From: Drosophila persimilis | Taxonomy: Eukaryota > Arthropoda > Insecta > Diptera > Drosophilidae | Length of the DNA: 64,000 nucleotides | NCBI RefSeq assembly: GCF_003286085.1 | Contig: NW_020825530.1 | Location: forward strand, 1-64,000 | Direction: 5' to 3' | Shown: positions 51,488 through 62,141 of the stretch, piece by piece | How the letters are laid out: each line of letters begins with the position of its first letter | Numbering within the stretch: the stretch's first letter is position 1 | Program-made: the position numbers and the translations under genes | Notes under the pieces: model-generated | Databases searched by the model: none | Seen by the model: only the letters and a program-made list of their open reading frames with translations | Told to the model about the DNA's origin: nothing

Positions 51488-52237
51488 TGATTATAAGAAA
51501 ACACCCTGTTGTGTCCAGGAACGTGATGCGGATAAACACACAATTGCTTATCTTCATCGGTACTTAGGCGTTGGTTGCGTTTTATTTCCTATTTGCAAAA
51601 GGAGGTTAATACATTTTATTCGTATATGTATCTACGCACGCTTCGTCTTCTCTCCCCGCTCTTTTATCGACTGCTCAAACTAATGTTACCTTCTTGTCTT
51701 TTCATATTGTGACCATTTTTCTTCTTGTCTTTTCATAGTGTGATCATTTTTCTTCTCTCTTTTTGCTCATTGGGGATACCCATGGATATCGCTTCCATGT
51801 GACCTGCTACGGGAGCGACGGTGATTTCAAGTCGGTCTTCGAGTTTCCTCAACTGAATGTTTCACGTTGCTGCGGCTTGAAGATGACATCCGAAGGTTAT
51901 GTGGTCACTCTGGCCAAGAATAACCATCAAGTTCTTGTGATGGATCTGCTGTATGTCTAGTGATTATAAGATAACACCCTGTTGTGTTCAGGAACGTGAG
52001 AATTGCGGATAAACACACAATCGCTTATCTTCATCGGTACTTAGGCGTTGGTTGCGTTTTATTTCCTATTTGCAAAAGGAGGTTAATACATTTTATTCTT
52101 ATATGTATCTACGGACGCTTCGTCTTTTCTCCCCGCTCTTTTATCGACTGCTCAAAATAATGTTACCTTGTCTTTTCATATTGTGACCATTTTTCTTCTT
52201 GTCTTTTTATAGAGTGATCATTTTTCTTCTCTCTTCT
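51290..52237 (+). repeat. Tandem duplication of the NHL fragment 3' end, about 475 bp
   Basis: TTGCTCATTGGGGATACCC occurs at about 51291 and 51766. The sequence through the stop codon and about 270 bases of downstream flank (AGTGATTATAAG, TTGGTTGCGTTTTATTTCC, CTTGTCTTTTCATA repeats) is repeated with a few differences. Confidence 0.85.
51763..51960 (+). pseudogene. Duplicated C-terminus of the mei-P26-like fragment
   Basis: About 65 codons repeat the last NHL blade, from [18 protein letters not shown] to the same stop. It differs from the first copy at four or so residues (RF for CI, D for V, M for I). RFHV looks closer to what I recall for the parental gene, so the first copy may carry the derived change. 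Confidence 0.7.
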
Positions 52238-53124
52238 TTTCGTTATGTAGGGTATGTAAAACTAAGTATATATAAGCTCATTTTTCTCAACAACGTCCCC
52301 ACCACCGTGAATCAAGCGTGATTTACAATATGTCTAGCTTTGCCACATTTATAGATGACCAACAAATTCTACGAGTCAGAGGTCGACTGCGAAATGCAAT
52401 GCACCTTCCAATAAGCCAGCGACAACCAATCATCATCATTTTACCGATCTCGTCGTGCGTAATGCCCTTCGTCTCGCACTCCACGGCGGCACCGAATTAA
52501 CGCTGGCCACTATTCGACACAAATTCTGGATAGTCAACGGAAAACGAACTGTCAAACGCATTCTTCGACAATGCGTCCGATGTTTTCGTCACTGACCGAA
52601 ACCAGCAGCACAATTGATGGCCGATCTTCCTCTACATAGAGTCCATCCGCCAACTAGTTGGAGTTCGGATTGGCTATCACATCTTCAAGCCCGTCCAAAG
52701 TGGCGACATGAAACCGACAATCTACAAGTCAGCGATCTAGTAATTGTCAAGGATGACCGACTGCCACCCAACGAGTGGAAGCTGGGAAGGATAATAGAAG
52801 TTCATCCTGGAGCTGACAGTTTAGTCAGATGCTGAAAACAGCATCAGGCGTATACAAACGATCGGCCTCTAAACTATGTCGGCTCCCGTTGCCACAGACC
52901 TCAGAATAATCCTACCACCGTTGCTAGCTCCTTTCGACCATACATGTACCATAACGAACACTTTATTTATTCACAGAGCATTCACATGTGACATCCTTTG
53001 GTTTCTAATACTGGTCCCAGTATTGGGCGCGGCATGGACGGTTTTCCAAGGGTCAAACTACAAAGAGAGTGAGAGCTCTGTAACTGCGATTGCCCATTCG
53101 GAGAACGGCGTCGTTTCATGCTAG
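52238..53124 (+). pseudogene. BEL/Pao integrase remnant with internal deletion
   Basis: FIDDQQILRVRGRLRNA, then a frame change to LALHGGTELTLATIRHKFWI and ILRQCVRCFRH, is the BEL/Pao integrase zinc-binding region. The catalytic core is missing. After a stop the reading resumes with the C-terminal part: WRHETDNLQVSDLVIVKDD and WKLGRIIEVHPGADSLVR, a hallmark of BEL/Pao. The last frame (52876-53124) has a hydrophobic stretch (DILWFLILVPVLGAAW) of unclear origin. Several stops and shifts. The first 80 bases are unassigned. Confidence 0.7.
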
Positions 53125-53526
53125 GGCGGCGGGACCTCGTCTCCGATCACCAAGAAGAGTCTTCGCTTGCGTGTCGACGAAATCACAGCGACAATCAAGC
53201 AGTTGCAGACGGCCGCGCTTAAAGCCATATTACCCGTATTAAATTGTACACTATACGCGATTACGATTAAAGTTTAAGTTGATTGAAGTCCAAATGAATA
53301 AATCTCGAATTTTCTATATCGTGTAGTATATTATTAAACGCAAAGATTCCCCAGAGCAGTTCTGCTCAACATTGAAATCTCGTATCTAGGATTTCACAAC
53401 ACTACATGCAAACAAAATTTCACGGTTGGACATGGGGTATAAGAAAATTCAGAAAAAATAAAATATTTTCAATAAGGTTTGACTTTTGATTCCAGGGAAT
53501 TTAAAACTTTCTGAAATTCAATGAAA
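53125..53526 (+). other. Possible BEL/Pao 3' end or LTR remnant
   Basis: GGGCGGCGGG after a stop, an AATAAA-like ATGAATAAATC near 53294 and the ATCTCGTATCTAGGATTTCACAAC stretch resemble the 3' end of a BEL element. There is no paired LTR in the window to test it. Confidence 0.35.
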
Positions 53527-54612
53527 ACGAGGGGGAACGTTGTGAGTTGCTGCGGACACCGCAACTCTACAGTTATACCCGATACTAAGTCAGTATGGCT
53601 CTCCTCCGGCAGACGCCGCTAATATTAAACGACACGACAAAGAGTGCGTGCGAGAGAGACAGAAAATCAGTCTGATCGTGACGTCGGGCGCTGCGTAGCC
53701 AGTGCAAATTGATTTGTTCCTTTTGGCTACAAAAATGATCCGATCTGATACAGATTCAGCAATCTGATAGATATGGTCATTATCTATGATTCTGCGTTTT
53801 TAGTTTTCTCGAATCTGTAATATTGTGGATGCAACAGATTTTCGTTCTTTGTGGGGGCGGGGCTGGGGCGAAATTTTGAGATATACGTTTTATAGTGACA
53901 TCTCAAAGGAGTGTGTGTACCAAATTTGGTTACTCTAGCCTTAATAGTCTATGAGATTTGTGGATGCCTCAGATTTTCGTCCTTTGCGGGGGCGGAAGGG
54001 GGTGTGGCGAAATTTTGACACAACATGGTCAAGGTCCGATATCACAGGAGTGTGGATACCAAATTTGGTTGCTCTGGCTCTTATAGGTTCTGAGATCCTT
54101 GAACTCATATTTTGCAATTGGCAAAACCGACCATGAAACCTGTGTGTTAGAGAGAGAAAGAGCGAGAATTAATGAAATTGTCTTCTTGATTCTGGCTATA
54201 ATAATTATACGATCTGGTTCAGATTTTGCACTCTAGAAGATATGGTCATCTTCTACGATTCTGCGTTTTTAGTTTTCTCGTATCGTCGAAATTGTAAATG
54301 CCACAGATTTTTGCCCTTTGTGGGGGCGGAAGTGGGCGGCGCACAGTTTTGAAATATTTTTGGAGCAGTGACATATCACAGAAATCTGGATCCAAAACAT
54401 CGTTGCACTAGCTCTTATAGTCTTTGAGCATTAGGCGCTGAAGGGGACGGACAGACGGACAGACAGACATGGCTCAATCGACTCGGCTATTGATGCTGAT
54501 CAAGAATATATATACGTTATGGGGTCGGAAACGATTCCTTCTGGACGTTACACACATCCACTTTTACCACAAATCTAAAATACCCCAATACTCATTTTGA
54601 GTATCGGGTATA
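53527..54612 (-). mobile_element. DINE-1/INE-1-like non-autonomous Helitron, copy F
   Basis: A complete copy oriented like A and C: hairpin end at 53527-53575, three modules, a short GACA tract (54437-54468), and the palindromic terminus ending CGGGTATA at 54612. It has small private deletions, such as near 53855 where GGGGCGG lacks the usual AAGGGGG segment. Confidence 0.7.
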
Positions 54613-55089
54613 AAAAAAACTATATCCGACCGCCATATAATTTCTGCATATAAATTCTAGTTAAGTAAATAAAAAAAAATTACTCAGCATTCAACTTTTT
54701 CAGCATGCTCAAGAATGGCCAATTTTCATGTACTGATTTCCAACTCCTTGCCATTCGATCAGCTTGGTTGACAACTCGTTGACCAGTCTCTAACCTGTCC
54801 AGTCAATAGCAACATCCTATACATAGCGGATCACTATGAGTACAGCTTCTTTAATTTCAGCTTACTTTGGTCGTTGACATGCAATGACTGCATCTTTCAA
54901 GAGGCGATGCAGTTACTGCACCATCAAGTGGCCCGTGTGACACCAGCAGAAGGCTGTTACCCGCGGATCCCAGGCAAAACGCAGCCTTCCTCCCGCCCAA
55001 CCGACCGAGGGGCGCTGCCGCATGACGCGCGGTGCGTAGCCGAACCAAACGCGAACATGCAAGAAAGATAGCTATTAGACTAACATTCG
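54613..55089. other. Unassigned stretch between DINE-1 copy F and CR1-like copy 2
   Basis: No gene recognised. The minus strand at 54857-55048 has a 63-codon frame without a known domain. GC content rises near 54950-55050. Confidence 0.4.
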
Positions 55090-55157
55090 AGGAAAATTAG
55101 TACTAAACTTACTAAGAAACTAAGCATGCAATTAAAATACAAATACCACTACAGTTA

Positions 55158-57845
55158 CTAATTAATAGAAAGGTGTGTAAGGATTAATAATTTAATAAGA
55201 GGAAGAGAATTAGTGGTGGATATAATATGGTAGAGGGAATTATAATCCGAGCATAAGACCCTAAACGGTTCATGCAAGGAATAATTCGATCTACAAAGTG
55301 GAAGGAACAACGGTATAAAATTTCTAGTCAGTCTAATAGGAATCGTGAAGTTTATGCGGCTCAACAGATCATGGCTGTCTATGTCACCCCTGATCAAGTT
55401 GTGCATAAATATCACACCGAGCATTTTTCTACGGTTAACTAAGGATGGGAGGTTTACTAATAGTAGTCTACTAGAATAAGATAGGAGTCTTACACCCGCA
55501 TCCCAGTTAAGGCCCCGCAGAGCAAAGAGTAAAAAGTTTTTCTGTACTGATTCTATATGGTTCTGGTGTACTTTGTACTGAGGGCACCATACACAGGAGC
55601 CGTATTCTAAGATCGGACGAACAAGCGAGGTATAGAGAGTCTTTGTTATATAGGGGTCGTCAAATTCCTTTGACCACCTCTTTATAAACCCAAGCACGCC
55701 CATGGCCTTATTTACCATGGTAGAAATGTGTTCGGAAAACTTTAACTTGGGGTCTAACATAACACCCAGATCATCCACCAGGGTAATTCTCTCAAGAGAA
55801 CCACCAAATAGGCTGTAGGGAGCCAACAAAGGGCTAGAACGAAGAAATGTCATAACTTTGCATTTCGAGGCATTAAGGTGTAACAAGTTTGCACAACACC
55901 ATGACTGAAAGTTATTGAGATCGGATTGCAAGCGAGAATGAAATGAAATGTCCTTGTACTGGACACAGAGTTTAACATCATCCGCATACATAAGTACTCG
56001 AGAGTATGTTAATACTGAAGGTAAGTCATTAATAAAGAGTGTGAAGAGTAAGGGGCCTAGATGGCTGCCTTGTGGTACTCCCGAAGAAACCTTTACTGGT
56101 AAAGAGAGGGAGTTTTTGAAGAGGACTCTTTGAGACCTAGAACAAAGATAGCTAGAAATCCATCTCAGGAGGTTGGGCGGAAACCCTAAAAGGTCAAGTT
56201 TATGCGCTAAAGGGGAATGGTTTACAGAGTCGAATGCTTTACTAAAGTCGGTGTAAATAACATCCGTCTGTAAGTTACATTGAAAGCCTTTAATAATGAA
56301 AGAGGTAAACTTTAACAAGTTCGTGGTGGTTGATCGCCGCCTTATAAATCCATGCTGAGTTGGAGATATAAGTGACTTGCAGAGATGTTGCAAGTGCGGA
56401 GTTAAAACCTTCTCAAACATTTTAGGAATAGCGGATAACTTTGCTATACCTCTATAATTTTTTGCATCAGACTTGCTACCTTTTTTATGGAGAGGAATTA
56501 TAAACGATTCCTTCCAGATCGGGGGAAGCAAGAAGAATCAATGGACAGGGTGAATAGTTTAAGCAAAGGTCCACACAGAGCCTCGGCGCAGTACCTGAGT
56601 ACACAACCTGGAACCCCGTCTGGACCCGGTGAAAACACCGGCTTAACTAGTCGAAGATCATGAAGTAGGGAACATTCATTTAACAAGGGACTGAAAATGC
56701 CATTCGACCTCGGAAAACCGTATGGTACCCATATGATGACCCATAGGATGACCAGAGTAGCTTTCCTCAGAATAGGTGGTTTGAAGAATTGGGCAAAAAG
56801 ATCGGCAATTGCCTGATCATTATTTGCCGACGTATTACAAAATGATAGCGAGGATGGGTGTGCGGACGTTCTACGCTTACTGTTTACGAAGCTGTAAAAC
56901 TGTTTAGGGTCCTGAGAAAAACGTATCCTGCATCGAGATAGGTAGTTCTTATAGCATTGAGCATTAAGAACTGAAAAGATTGACCGAGCTAATACATAGC
57001 GAGAGTGAGAAGTAGGAGAACCCACTTCTTGAAATTTTTTATAAAGTCTTGATTTTAAGTTGTTTAGACTGGATAACTCTTTGGTAAACCAAGGGGGTTT
57101 TCCAGATCTAGTCGGACAAGAAAGCGGGACACAAGAAGCTTCGCAAACTCGGCTTTACGAAAGCAGCGGACACGTTCGGGCAGCCTACTCGACCGATCCA
57201 ATACAGTTGGTCCTATATCTAGCGACACCTCGAAAGTAGGGTGGTTGGCGTCTTCAGGTATAGTGAGCGGAAGGGCTCGGGTTAACAACACTATGGTCGG
57301 ATCCGATACAAAGCACAGATCAAGGGATAGGTCAAGCAAGCCGTCAACAAAGTTATGTCGTGACATGGGCACTAGGATACTAGACTCGTTTACCGAAGAC
57401 CAAACAGTTCCTGGCAAGTTGAAGTCACCAAGAATTATCATACGATCTTTATCAGATAGCGAGGAAGAAACAGCGGTTAAAGCGGACAAGTGCTGCTCAT
57501 AAATTGAAATATCCGAAGAAGGTGGGATATACGAGCAAGTAATGAATATAGCGAAAGCGGGAAGAATCAGTTTTACACACAGGAATTCCAGTTCCTGTTG
57601 AACTTGGACTGTGAAGTGTTCCGACGTGAAGTAAGAGTCCACTGCAATTAGAACCCCCCTGCACGTCGAGACGAACGGTCCTTTCTAAAAGTTGTGTACC
57701 GACCTGCCAAAACCTCGGAACTAAGAATGTCCGGCTTTAACCAGGTTTCAGTAAACACAATAACGTGGGAAGCAAATGCAACACTATCCCGGAAAAGAAT
57801 GCTGAGCTTACTACGCAAGCCTCTTACATTCTGATAGGTTACTAA
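55158..57845 (-). pseudogene. CR1-like ORF2, copy 2 (endonuclease and RT), frameshifted
   Basis: Endonuclease: YQNVRGLRSKL and VIVFTETWLKPD (about 57700-57845), then MIILGDFNLPG, LDLCFVSD and EDANHPTFEV in 57064-57642. Linker: FYSFVNSKRRTS and SPGPDGVPGCVLRYC in 56498-57025. RT: FIIPLHKKGSKSDAKNYRGI, QHGFIRRRSTTTNL, YTDFSKAFDSVNHSPL, SGVPQGSHLGPLLFTLF and LMYADDVKLCVQY in an intact 457-codon frame at 55158-56531, with VRPILEYGSCVWCP near its end. Three or more frame changes separate these blocks. Catalytic residues are preserved within the RT block, which suggests modest age. Confidence 0.85.
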
Positions 57846-58830
57846 AAGAGAAGTTAGTTTTTTGGAAAGGTGGAAGCAAGACGGGAAGTTGAGGAAGAGG
57901 AAGTTGAGGTTGAGGGTGGCACACTGGAAAGATTTGGAAGGGATATGGGGGCCTATTCTTCTTCTTAGCCTTAAACTCCTTCACCACCAAATGCTCCGGC
58001 CAAAATTTGGTGGAGCAAATGGTGTCAAATTGAGTTGGGGAGATGCTTATCTTAAACGAGGCTATCTCCCTGGCATAAGAGAAGTTAAATTTCTCCACCT
58101 TTAAACCCACGGCTTTTATTTTGCTTTGAATAAAACCAATTACATCATTAGGCCAGCCGTGAAACAAAAACTTGTCGTTTTGGTGGGACTCCCACCAGTG
58201 GTTTAGTCACCACAGGCCTAGTACCTGTGGTGGCAATATCCGGAGGTCCGGAACGTCTATTTACTGGTGGGATCGGGATAGACGGGACAACTAGCGAACT
58301 TGCGGACACCACGGACACGGACGCTGCAGACGTACTTGGCTGCACATTCTCCGAGACGATGAATTCGGCTACCGAATCTGCATCGCCAGCAGCTGTCGTT
58401 GCCCTTGGAGTGGCAAACGAGATCAACTGCACCCTTGGAGTGGTCGGAGTCAGTTTTTCGGCGGCGCACGGCTGAGTGACGGTTGGGTGACCTTTTTGCG
58501 CCTCGGAGACTCATTCAGCAGTTTTAAACCGCTAAACTGAGCCTCCATGGCTAGGATCCGATCGTATTGGTTTTTAAAACCAACGGCCAGCTCCTTAAAG
58601 CCACTCCGCGTCTGCCTCATGAAAGCCACCATGTCTTTCTCCACCGCACGGCATGCCTCGCAACTGTAATGCAAGCCATTACGTTGGGCTATAGCATCAC
58701 TCACGAGGCCAGAAAATCCAGCGCATTTTGCGTGCACTACGCTGTCGCAGAGCCAGCAGGGGACATTCGGCTGATCGTGGGTGATCTGCTTCTTACAGGT
58801 TTTTTTGGCACAGACCACAGCGTATTCCAT
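57811..58830 (-). pseudogene. CR1-like ORF1, copy 2 (PHD finger, coiled region, RRM-like)
   Basis: The first frame (58450-58830) starts MEYAVVCAKKTC and shows a clear PHD-type Cys4-His-Cys3 set: C7, C12, C25, C28, H33, C36, C57, C60. A helical stretch FMRQTRSGFKELAVGF and MEAQFSGLKLL follows. The middle (58148-58432) is low-complexity, rich in Ser, Val, Ala and Pro. The last frame (57811-58167) has GFIQSKIKAVGLKVEKFNF and STKFWPEHLVVKEFK, which could be an RRM-like fold as known for some CR1/L2 ORF1 proteins. Two shifts break it. Confidence 0.75.
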
Positions 58831-59446
58831 TTTATTATTTATTTATTTACTATTATTTGCAAAACAAATTGCTATCAGACCAATGTGCCAGACAACGCTC
58901 AAAGCGGAATTGGTAAAAAAAGAGAGCAGAGTGGAGAGCGGTTATAGCGAGAGCTACTAAGCAGAGAGCGCTATTGCTCAGAAAGTTTAAAGAGCGAGAG
59001 AGAAAGAACAGTTATTGAAGTTGAGGTGATAGCGAGAGAGTGATAAAACAACAAAAGCTACCAGACGAGAGCGTACTGCAATGCAATGTAATGCGTACTC
59101 ACTCACTGCAACAACACAAACACAAGCACAAGCCGACGCCGAAAAATAAAAAGTTAAACAATGTTTTAACACAAATCAAAAGGCATGCCCTCGCGTAAAT
59201 GAATAGGTTTCCAGATTGTTTTCTGGTTAGAAAGTATATTTAGAATTTAGTTAGGAAAACACCGGCTGTTTATTCAAAACAAAAGGAAAAAATGCGGAGC
59301 GCAAAACAAAAACACGTCTGATCACTACGAAAGATAATCGGAAGATTGAAGCTATCGGAAGCTACATTAAGGTACACTTTTCGTTTGGTCTTACGATCAC
59401 ACATCCTGTAGACCCAAGCGCCAACTGAGAACTCAACAACACAGAA

Positions 59447-59616
59447 TCTGGGGGTATCCACAAATCTCAGAGACTATTAAGGCTTATTAAGGATCTCACT
59501 ATAAAACGTATATCTCAAAAATTCGCCCCACCCCGTTCCGCCCCCTTAAATGACGAAAATCTGTTGCATCCACAATGTTGCAGATTCGAGAAAACTAAAA
59601 ACGCACAATCATAGAT
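59447..59616 (+). mobile_element. DINE-1 fragment within duplicated segment, left copy
   Basis: About 170 bases equal to one internal module and flank (CTCAGAGACTATTAAGG, TATATCTCAAAAATTCGCCCC, ACGAAAATCTGTTGCATCC). A 30-base part of the module is missing compared with full copies. Confidence 0.65.
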
Positions 59617-59619
59617 GTT

Positions 59620-59977
59620 TGTAGTGGGGCGGATCGAAGATCAATTCTCCAAACGTCAAAATCGTTGATCCAGTGAACCTCTTAGAAGCCGTCGCGAGAA
59701 ATGAAAACCAACTGTGTTTCGTGATATGTAGGTTCGTATTTGGTTCTGGGGCGCGGTAGTTCGACCGTTTGAATCGGTGGTGGAAATGTAACTAAGCCAA
59801 GCCTTATGATCTATGCTCTATGATGGCTTGAGCGCCCCTCCGATCGCGCGAGAGCTCGGATTGCAAAGTATAATGGGGTGGCCTATGGCTGGGCGTACGC
59901 CCCGGATGGCGATGGTGCAGTCGCGGCTGAGCGGGCTGGACGACGAGGGCGGCGTTTGGCATGGTTCGATTTAGATG
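59620..59977 (+). repeat. LTR fragment, left copy
   Basis: The first 358 bases of the LTR seen complete at 62948-63711, starting TGTAGTGGGGCGG and cut at GATTTAGATG. Confidence 0.65.
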
Positions 59978-60177
59978 GCGCAACTGGAGCGCTGAGCTTC
60001 TGGTCGAAGCGGGTCAGTCTGCTTGCAGCCAAGGCAAACTTAGACCGTGCGGAACTGGCGGACATAGTGCTTGGAGCCGTGTGAGGGACTCCCGAGGGAA
60101 GCAACAAGGTCTCGAAGGCATGCGGTCTTGAGCCCTGGACGTGGTGGCTTTCGATACCATCTGTCTGCGTGCACTCA
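59978..60177. other. Spacer after LTR fragment
   Basis: About 200 bases without a confident feature; an open frame on the plus strand (59878-60084) has no domain. It may be decayed 3' sequence of the minus-strand gag element. Confidence 0.35.
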
Positions 60178-61333
60178 TCAACGGTGCTCGAGCTGCCAAG
60201 TTTTTTGGATTGCATTTTCTACAAGAGGGCTTGTAAGTGTCAGCTTTCCCACACCTTGGTAACGGTGACCTAACTTCCCACAATTCCAACAGTTAAGGGT
60301 CATGGCATCAATACTTACATCATCTACACCATCAGCATCGTCATCCGTCTCACTGAACGTTTGATGCAACTCATTAATATGTCGTTTAGACGCAGCACGC
60401 TGCAACGTTGTCGTAGATTTGGACAAGTTCTGCAAGAATCGCTCGCGAATACGAACTATATGCCGTAGCTCTGCGATACTCTTGATGGGTACATACAGAT
60501 AGGGCTCAGTCATTGGCTGTACTAGTTTATCTGCCAATGCGACTATTGCTTCATAAAATAAGTCAAACGGTTCATTTGGCTTCTGTTTCCGCTGCGTGAT
60601 CGCTGAGCGGATATCCAAGTCGGTACGTCCGTCTTTGAATTGAGTCTTGAGTGCTACGCACAGGTCGTACCATTGGATGAGGGGGACACTCTTGTGGTAT
60701 CGCCAGAACCATTAACTGGCACTGCCCTCAAACAGGTTGCTCGCATATCTGGCTAACAGTTCACAATTTCCATTTAAGGATTGGTTGGTCATGGCATTTA
60801 CCCTATAAATGAAGTCGTCGAAGCCAATGGAGCAACGACCTGAAAACCGTATTTTCCAATTTGAAATGATTTGGCTTATTCTATCAGCTCGTAGGTCTGA
60901 GACTGGCGGGGTCCCTCCTAGACTATATCTAGCTGGTGGCTCTCTGGCCGTCTGTCTTTCCGAACTACCCCCGAACAGTTGCTGCAACGTTTGTTGTTCT
61001 ACCTCGTCGATCGTTTGTGTATTGATTGGTTGTGAACGAACACTTTCAATACTTTCACGGGACGCCGTTTGCTGAATCGATAATCTCCTCAGCTAAATTC
61101 AAAGCCGATGCATGCAAGCTAGCGTGGCAGACAGGACATATCTTTTTGGCTCCAGCTTTACGATTAAAACAAACTCGTGGGAATTGGTGTCCACAGCAGG
61201 TGGTAATTAACTGAACTAGGTAGTCAACTTCTTTGGCGCACGTGCTACAAATTATTCCCTGATTCTCTATTTGAGCGAAATTCTCGGGACTACGACTTAG
61301 GGGCATGATTATCGTACATAATCTCTTACCCAA
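60178..61333 (-). pseudogene. Ty3/gypsy Gag with N-terminal RING-like finger
   Basis: The first frame (61055-61333) has C29, C32, C46/C47, H49, C55, C66 and C69 (ICSTCAKEV, TCCGHQFPRVCF, KICPVCHAS), a RING-like spacing in which one expected Cys is Pro. After a shift, 60712-60987 holds the capsid start FDDFIYRVNAMTNQSLNG. A single TAA at 60712-60714 interrupts it before WFWRYHKSV, and 60178-60618 continues with ITQRKQKPNEPFDLFYEAI and ends in one knuckle, CWNCGKLGHRYQ. The FIYRV region is homologous to the gag at 21416. Pol is not found next to it. Nonfunctional. Confidence 0.65.
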
Positions 61334-61423
61334 CGATCTTTTATAGATAATTACGAAACTAAATACGGACTAATTTACATATCAAGGCAAAGGAATACAA
61401 ATGGCACTCTGTTTTTAAATAAA

Positions 61424-62135
61424 AGTCCGTCCCCTTCAGCGCCTAGTCTCAAAGACTATAAGAGCTAGAGCAACGATGTTTTGGATCCAGACTTCTGTGA
61501 TATGTCACTGCTACAAAAATATTTCAAAACTTTGCCCCGCCCACTTCCGCCCCCACAAAGGACGAAAATCTGTGGCATCCACATTTTTAAAGATACGATA
61601 AAACCAAAAACGCACAATCGTAGAGAATGACCATATCTTTTAGACTGCAGAATCTGAATTGGATCGTATTATTATTATAGCCAGAATCAAGAAAATAATT
61701 TCATTTTTTTCTCGCCCTGTCTCTCTCTAACACACACGAAGCATAGGCGGCTTTGCTTAGAGTAAAACATTAGCGCCTAGATCTCAGAGACTATAAAAGC
61801 TAGAGCAACCAAATTTGGTATCCACACTCCTAATATATCAGACCGAGACGAGTTTGTTTCAAAATTTCGCCACACCCCCTTCCGCCCCCGCAAAGGATGC
61901 AAATCTGGGGATATTCACAAATCTCAGAGAGTATTAAGGCTAGAGTATTCAAATTAGGTATCCACACTCCGTTTAGATCTCACTATAAAACGTATATCTC
62001 AAAATTTCGCCCCACCCCCTTTCGCCCCCGCAAAGGACGAAAATCTGTTGCATCCACAATATTGCACATTCGAGAAAACTAAAAACGCAGAATCATAAAT
62101 AATGACCATATCTATCAGGTTGCTGAATCTGATTT
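61424..62135 (+). mobile_element. DINE-1/INE-1-like element, copy G, both ends missing
   Basis: Begins at the end of the microsatellite (GTCCGTCCCCTTCAGCG), includes all three modules, and stops in GCTGAATCTG before the region that leads to the hairpin. It directly abuts the right copy of the 1.16-kb duplication. Confidence 0.65.
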
Positions 62136-62141
62136 AGTTCG

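Larger units (their letters stand above)
55090..59190 (-). mobile_element. CR1-like non-LTR retrotransposon, copy 2, nearly full length
   Basis: Minus-strand element with a 5' untranslated region (about 58831-59190), ORF1 (57811-58830) and ORF2 (55158-57845). Domain order and sequence match copy 1 at 1-14647. No TAAA tail is evident at the right place, so the 3' boundary near 55090 is approximate. ORF1 and ORF2 both contain frame breaks. Confidence 0.75.
58820..59977. repeat. 1.16-kb duplicated segment, left copy
   Basis: Matches 62142-63305 with roughly nine small differences, including one extra CACAAG unit on the right. It starts at the third codon of CR1-like ORF1 and spans the 5' untranslated region, an unassigned piece, a DINE-1 fragment and the first 358 bases of an LTR. 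Confidence 0.9.

Noticed and set aside
54857-55048. 63-codon minus-strand frame in a GC-rich patch
   Set aside because: No domain, no neighbours of the same element; length expected by chance.
59878-60084. 68-codon plus-strand frame next to the duplicated LTR fragment
   Set aside because: Spans the breakpoint of a duplication and has no counterpart in the intact LTR.
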